Source: Linanthus parryae (lineage: Eukaryota > Streptophyta > Magnoliopsida > Ericales > Polemoniaceae). From it: a stretch of DNA of 64,000 nt. Each line of letters starts with the position of its first letter. The stretch's first letter is position 1. The stretch lies in NCBI GenBank assembly GCA_023055425.1, contig JALGPY010000003.1, forward strand, positions 55,785,891-55,849,890. The letters are read 5' to 3'. Shown here in pieces: positions 58,701-64,000 of the stretch. The translations under genes and the position numbers were made by a program. Below the pieces are notes generated by a model that saw only the letters and a list, made by a program, of their open reading frames with translations, had not been told where the DNA came from and searched no databases.

Positions 58701-58762
58701 ATCGGCCCCTCCCGGGCTTTCCGGTCCGGAACGGAAGGCTTGGGAAACCGCGGGCTGTTGCA
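55747..58762 (+). repeat. gypsy 3' LTR, full length
   Basis: It begins TGTAATACCCC and ends GTTGCA, 3016 bp. Its U3 part contains a CCACCA-rich tract and a 96-codon Pro/His-rich frame (56320-56610) on a low-complexity stretch, probably not a gene. The following GTACGTCC near 56924 may be a splice donor. No target duplication can be checked because the left flank is lost. Confidence 0.92.
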
Positions 58763-60206
58763 TAATGATTGGGGAAAAGGATTAGTGACTCTTAGGATCT
58801 CGTGGCGCATTGAGGATGTCGATACGGACATCACAACGTTGGGTTAAATTCAGTGCAGTTCTTAGGGCATAGTATATCATTAGGGACGTGTAAGTAAAAT
58901 CTAGAAAGGAGTCGGTAATTAGCAGAGCCTGAGATCAAGAGCATATCATAAATCCGCACAAGTACGTATAGTGCTCCTTACGTTAACTATAAATTAAATA
59001 TTTAATTTTTTTTAAGAATTGTTGTAACTTTAAAAATAAATATATGAAAAATTAAAATTGTATTTGCATATGTAATGAGTGAAATATAAGGTTTGCAAAT
59101 AAAACTAAAATCCTATATTATACTCTAGCATGGCTTATTTTTTGATAGAATCTAACACCGATTCACAAAAATAGATAAATATGTAATATTCAAAATTTAT
59201 ACCTTTTTCTATGAGAAAGAGAAATAATTGATTGTTTAAAATAAAAATCAAGTGAATAACGGCAAAATATTATTTATCTATTAAAAACTAATAATTCATG
59301 TTTTCATTACATTATTTAGTAATTAACATTTGTTCTTAAAAGACAAGAATGTTTGTCTCAATAGCTCTTCAGATTATTTAAAGAAATCATCAAACATATA
59401 AAATTTATAGATATACGCAATGTAACTGTTGTATCAATTTGCGTCTGATTCCTGTTTAGTCAGTCCACAAAGTAATACACTAATTATAAGCTAGTCTTCT
59501 TCGAGGTCATGTTTCCGTGCATCGCACGGATTCAAAACTAGTACTAATACTAGTGTAAATTATCAAGTGTAGCTAAATGCCTTAAAAATGGACAGTTAGT
59601 CTCTCTAACAGAAGCTACATAATCATTGCTATGTAAAACACCGTCGTATATATCAAATTTTCTTATCTTGAACTATGAAATAATCTACTATTGTATTGAT
59701 TCATATTTTTACTAAGTAGACTCGTTTGCTGGGGCCCGGATCGTGTTCCTAGGGCTATGTTTCCGCATTTAATACTTGACTTCTGATTCATGCTACATGC
59801 TTAATAGATAATTTTAAGTTTATGTTCTATGTTTTGATAATTTTGCTTCATGGCATACGGGATTCGAGTCGATGCGAATCAAATTAGGTGTTAGTAATTC
59901 ACCGATGAAAGACAGGATTTTGCTATCTAGAATGATGGGTTAGAACAACAACCCGTATCAATAACCGAAAATAAAGTAGAGATCGTTAGGTGTGACCTAG
60001 GGTAGAGAGTTTGGTTAGATTAAGCTAGATGACCTAAGAAAAGAAGGGATCTAGTTACTCTAAATAGAAAACATGTTTGTTGAAGAAAAGTAGGGTTCAC
60101 AAGCTATAATCGATTAGAAATAGATGGATCATCGTGTTTCAGTGATCATTAATCAAACAGAAGCATCCCTAGTGTTCCAACGAGGAGTCCTCGTGTTCTT
60201 TTTACC

Positions 60207-60628
60207 AATGGGTTATGTGTTTATGGGGGTGAAAATCTAATTTTATGGTGCTCTAAGAAATAAGATTCAGTGGCCTGATATAGTATTGAAGTTGAATAAA
60301 GAGCCCTAGCAGTCACAACTTCCACACTAAGGTGGTTGAAACTTCTTGGTCCACGATTTAGGAATTGTCTCGAATCCTGCAACTTCATATGGTCTGACAA
60401 CTTTTCTGCTACGGCTTTAGCTGCTAAGCATGTGTTAAATGCCAGTACCAAGAACAAAGAGATTTGAGTATCACTTTGCCAGGGCGATGGTGGTGTCTAA
60501 GTTGCTGAATATGTACAAAGTTCTTAACGCATGACAAATTGTAGATACTTCCACCGAAGATTTATCTTCTCAGCAACATAAACCACTTTGTAGCAAGCTG
60601 AAGTTGCAGTATATTCATGCCGCTACCC
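60207..60628 (+). pseudogene. Ty1-copia RNase H relic A (unit 3)
   Basis: Third copy of the relic, with additional damage (a one-base insertion near 60464 and a TGA near 60532). This makes it the most decayed of the three. Confidence 0.8.
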
Positions 60629-60634
60629 GCAGTT

Positions 60635-61327
60635 TGTTACCGTAAAGGTAACGGGGTTGACGATTTTGCGAAAATAGACAAAACTTGACCACGTAGCTTT
60701 TAGCCTACGACGCTTTTCCTAACAACTACTATTGACCGAACAAAGATTTCATTCAATAATCAATTCATTCGATGAAAATAATCAAACACTACAACTTGTT
60801 TAAATAAGCAAAACAAAACCCTAACCCTAGACTTTTACGGGCTTGACAAGGCCCGATTATTATTTAACTAAATAATTAACTTAAATAACTAATTAACTCT
60901 AAATAAACAATTCAATAAACTATACTGATAATCATAATAATAATGTTGACTTCTACGATAAGGCTGACCTGTATCAACACCAATTTGTTACCGTAAAGGT
61001 AACGGGGTTGACGATTTTGTGAAAATCGACAAAACTTGACCACGTAGCTTTTAGCCTATGGCGCTTTTCCTAACAACTACTATTGACCGAACAAAAAAAT
61101 TTCTCAATATTCAATTCATGCGATGAAAATAATCAAGCACTACAACTTGTTTAAATAAGCAAAACAAAACCCTAACCCTAGACTTCTACGGGCTTGACAA
61201 GGCCCGATTATTATTTAACTAAATAATTAACTTAAATAACTAATTAACTCTAAATAAACAATTCAATAAACTATACTAATAATCATAATAATAATGTTGA
61301 CTTCAACGATACGGCTGACCCGTATCA
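60635..61327 (+). mobile_element. LTR pair with 9-bp interior (unit 3)
   Basis: Two LTRs starting TGTTACCGTAAAGGTAACGGG, separated by ACACCAATT as in units 1 and 2. The right target copy has one change (AAGTT). Confidence 0.8.
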
Positions 61328-61735
61328 AAGTTCAAGATGAAGGAGAGTACAGATCATGTTAGTCACTTCATGGTTTTAGTTGTGTAGTATTGGTTTTGCA
61401 CAAGTGTCAGTAGTGTAGTTATAGTAGGTGTAGTTTTGAGGTCATACTGAAGGAAATTATCAGGAATAGCTAACTTTTATATAGTTGGACAGTTAGTCAC
61501 TCTAAGAGAAGCTAACGGGAACATTCTGATTAATGATCTACTTTCCTCTGAAGTGAAGCAAACTAACCTCGCAGCCATAAATCGATGCCCCATGTATATA
61601 GATTGTTGAAGTATCGAGAGTGATTCCGCCATAATCAATGCAAGGGATGAGGTTGCAGTTAGTCCCACATCAAAATAGTTGAGAAAAGAAGAAAGAGAAA
61701 GGAGTACATAAGGAAAGCATGGACGAATGAGTAAC

Positions 61736-61894
61736 ATACTTACCTGGATGGGGTCAACGAGTGATCAAGTAGGCTCATGGCCTAGGTTGGTGACCGCCAT
61801 TGCACTCGGGTGGGGCACTAGCTTAAGATCTACCCAAGTGGTGGAGTCTACGTCATAATTTGTGGCAGAGGGGGCCTGCGTTCGCGCGGCCCCT
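61736..61894 (+). ncRNA. U1: U1 snRNA, unit 4
   Basis: Intact ATACTTACCTG end, Sm site and 3' stem. It differs from unit 1 at base 14 (ATGGGG) and near base 23 (CAACGAG), and in the third stem (GGGTGGGGC). USE 61662-61672, TATA-like box from about 61705. The flanking sequence has the longer U1-U4 spacer also seen in unit 1. Confidence 0.94.
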
Positions 61895-62357
61895 ATCAAC
61901 TTCAATTTAAAATTTTATCTTGGTTCTCTCTTGGTGGTAGTTATTAAGCTACGAATTTTGGGAACGTGTTCACTGATTTTGGCCTATCACATATGAGGCT
62001 TCTATATGGTGGGTAATATTCTGTGGCTGGTTTAGTTTAGCTAAGTTTAATTAATTTTGCCGAGAAGAGATAGGCAGTGAGTTGATGGTACTTTGTTTTG
62101 TTTACGGCTTATATATATACAGTTTTGATCACTCATCTGTGTGTTTGTAGCACACCGCACGCACCACAACAGTCTCTCCTGCTTCAGCATACCGCAACCT
62201 AAAATGACTGACAACTCTCTGGATGTCCAGCCACCTCCTATGCAGAGAGATTAGACGAGCCGCCACACAGTAGCAAGACAAGGACAGAGACTATAGATGT
62301 CTCTAGGACTGCTTTCGAGAAAACCAAAATAAATAAATTTGGACTAGGAGAGTAGTA

Positions 62358-62514
62358 GGGCTTACCCTGGGTTAGAGGGAGCCCTTCCAGAAGTTATCGA
62401 CGACCAAGGCAGAACGAAGGTCGAGGAGGGGTTTTGGAAATAGTTTTCAACCAGCAATTGACACGCCTCGGTTATAACCTCACTAGCTGCGTCATTGCCC
62501 CAAGCGCTAAGACA
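62358..62514 (-). ncRNA. U4: U4 snRNA-like gene, unit 4
   Basis: It matches units 2 and 3 in the 5' domain (GAGGTTATAACCGAGG, AAAACTATTTCC) and unit 1 at the Sm position (ATAACTTCTGG). One T is missing in the 3' stem loop. No clear USE. Confidence 0.85.
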
Positions 62515-62794
62515 AAACTATCCAAACCTTCTTGTCTGGCAGGTTTAGGCTCTCATCCGTAGCGGGACTCTTTCTTTTGTACGCCTACTACTAATCAACT
62601 TTCGGGCTTCTTCCTCTGCGGTGCTGACCACCTGTAGAAAACTCAACTACCATCAACTCAGCAATACGGTCGCGTAAGCCATAAAACAATCCTCCTGTAG
62701 TTGCATTTGCCACTGTAGTCATACACCGAGAACCACCATTGCTGCTGCAAGGACAACACACAAAACACAGGAAAAAGTTTTTGAACTAATGACT

Positions 62795-62925
62795 GTAAGG
62801 ACCAAACCCTTCAAGGGAAAGTCCTTCCAAAAATAGGCGTATGCCACTACTAGCAGCGAGCGCACGGTATTCTTTAGTAAAAGGCGAAAGAATAGTTCGC
62901 TTTGTGCTCACTGCGTGGCTGCGTG
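62795..62925 (-). ncRNA. U5: U5 snRNA, unit 4
   Basis: Loop 1, Sm site (62827-62834) and 3' hairpin are intact; two bases differ near the lower stem (GCTAGTAGTGGC, where other units have GCAAATAGTGGC). USE 62994-63004; TATA 62953-62958. Confidence 0.93.
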
Positions 62926-63004
62926 AGCAATCAAGTTGCAAGAGGAGCTCTTCTTATACTGCTATAGCAAAGGCATTTTCCTCGCGTCGTCGTCGGTGTG
63001 GGAT

Positions 63005-64000
63005 TAGTGACTGCTGAGCATAAAGCAAGTACTACTACTACACAGGTTTCAACATTGCAGTGAAAGAAGAGAATACAGTCCTCCAGTATACATATCATGG
63101 TAGTAAAAGAATTCCTAACTAGATGTTACGAAACTGACGCAGCCAGCCAAGGGCTCGCTAATTCTTGATATTTCATGAGATTTCTGCAAGAAGGAATCTA
63201 TACTAGTATTGTTCATTGCCGCAGCCAGCCAAGGGCTCTTTTATTATTGATTTTTCATGTTAAAAGTTGTCTCCCTTTCAGTCTTTCTTGGGTTCTGGTA
63301 TTATACACCCCAAGTCTAGAGACCACCCACCCAACTATGAATTTCACAGGCACTTTCACCTGGCCGTCGGAGCCGTGAGTTGCCAACTCCTGCAATCAGT
63401 GAAGCTGCCATTCTCTGCTGGAAAAAGTTGCTAAGAGTCGGTAACATTTTCATAGTAGTAGTACTTGTTTTGATAAACGAAACATTTTTTTTTTTTTGAC
63501 TTGCACACAGATCAAGAGCTAAATGATGAGAGCATCTTCTTCTATCTTGGAAGCTGAGATGACTAGCTAAATCAAATTATTCGGTGGAAGATGGTGATGA
63601 TGATTCTATTCACTGGTCTTATTAGTGGTATCTCCTATATATGTGGACGTCACCATAGAGGTCTGGTGCAACTGCACGGGGTAGCCTTGAGCTGCCGCCA
63701 AGTAGAGGAGGATTTGGTGGCGCCACGAGAGTACCCCCCCGTGGAGGGAGGGAGGGGACCAGTGAATTGGCCTTGGCTATTCTCTGCAATGTATATGCAT
63801 GTGAATGTCTATTATGCCGTTTAGCAACAAATATTCTTGTGCTCAACAGTCTAGTCTTCTTCATGAAGACTTGCTCTTGGAAATGAATTCCTCCATGTAG
63901 GAGGGTTCTCTTCTGATCAAATGTATGAGCCACAACCCGACCCGAGTATCAACATTAAACTAAACTCTTCCAATCAAATGTAGGAGCCACAACCCGACAC
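63005..64000. other. spacer right of U5 (unit 4), running off the window
   Basis: About 580 bp present in unit 1 (21210-21790) is deleted at 63286, with the joint at TCTTTC/TTGGG. The end of the window has the same duplicated ATGTAGGAGCCACAACCCGACAC motif as unit 3, which lies just before U2, so a U2 gene or remnant is expected immediately beyond 64000. Confidence 0.75.

Larger units (their letters stand above)
48830..58762 (+). mobile_element. Ty3-gypsy chromovirus (Tekay/Del-like) with truncated 5' LTR
   Basis: The order is partial 5' LTR (48830-50324), primer site, gag, pol with a C-terminal chromodomain, polypurine tract and a full 3.0-kb 3' LTR (55747-58762). LTR length, TGTAATACCCC start and chromodomain fit the Tekay/Del branch of plant chromoviruses. 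Pol is open throughout. The LTR parts that can be compared differ at only scattered bases, so insertion was recent. The left flank is the U2 region of unit 3, while the right flank is the position equal to 30107 of unit 1, so the element's original left target is deleted. Confidence 0.95.
58763..61442. repeat. right part of unit 3 after the gypsy element
   Basis: It resumes at TAATGATTGGGGAAAAGG, equal to 30107 of unit 1, and runs to the unit end. It holds a Helitron 3' end (CTAG to 59541), the copia RNase H relic A (60207-60628, with extra frameshifts such as GAGATTTGAG) and the LTR pair (60635-61327, right flank AAGTT where units 1 and 2 have CAGTT). It is visibly more diverged than units 1 and 2 are from each other. 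Confidence 0.9.
18316..64000. repeat. tandem array of ~13.2-kb snRNA-gene units (four units, the last partial)
   Basis: The same long sequence recurs at an offset of 13176-13178 for most positions between units 1 and 2, and 13177 between units 2 and 3. Boundaries, judged by where homology starts (CA[T/C]ACTGAAGGAA), are about 18316, 32777, 45954 and 61443. Unit 1 is longer because of a 967-bp MITE, about 229 bp missing from units 2 and 3, and a 65-bp local duplication. Unit 3 is interrupted by a gypsy element (48830-58762) and lacks about 7.6 kb. Unit 4 runs off the end. All units carry snRNA genes in the same order and no supported protein gene. Confidence 0.95.

Noticed and set aside
18316..64000. 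CRISPR or phage-like array
   Set aside because: The repeats are 13-kb plant units with snRNA genes and plant transposons, with no short regular spacer structure.

Overview
The window is nuclear DNA from a flowering plant, most likely a eudicot. Evidence: an LRR receptor kinase with a long intron, a signal-peptidase subunit typical of plants, plant-type snRNA promoters (USE plus TATA plus 3' box), Ty1-copia and chromodomain Ty3-gypsy retrotransposons with tRNA-Met primer sites, Helitron ends and many MITEs. No species can be named from the sequence.

Layout. 1-2250: the 3' end of a Helitron and two MITEs, leading into a TATA box and a short uORF. 2251-6592 (+): a two-exon LRR-III receptor-like kinase of 729 codons. 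7266-7580 (-): a small unrecognised ORF. About 8860-10875 (-): a decayed EIX-like receptor-like-protein pseudogene carrying a hAT-like insertion. 11973-12251 (-): signal peptidase complex subunit 1, with an intron in its 5' UTR. 12604-17709 (+): a structurally complete but mutated Ty1-copia element inserted just upstream of that gene.

The outstanding feature is 18316-64000: a tandem array of about 13.2-kb units (starts near 18316, 32777, 45954 and 61443) that carry spliceosomal snRNA genes and no convincing protein gene. A complete unit reads U1(+), U4(-), U5(-), U2(-), U1-like(-), so four of the five major spliceosomal snRNA families lie together and U6 is absent. In the window I count four U1, four U4-like, four U5, two full U2, one U2 remnant and two diverged U1-like loci. 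U1, U2 and U5 have an upstream sequence element about 32-35 bp before a TATA-like box, as expected for Pol II snRNA genes in plants. The rest of each unit is old transposon debris (copia RNase H relics, a solo LTR, an LTR pair with a 9-bp interior, a Helitron end, a tRNA-SINE and a long-TIR MITE) that was present before the unit was amplified.

Unit 3 is broken. A chromodomain Ty3-gypsy element (48830-58762) lies in it, its 5' LTR is cut short, and about 7.6 kb of the unit including U2 and the U1-like gene is missing. The junction contains short copies of nearby sequence. Unit 3 is also a mosaic: its left part matches unit 2 and its later part matches unit 4, which points to unequal exchange or gene conversion. 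Unit 4 runs off the window just before its expected U2 gene.
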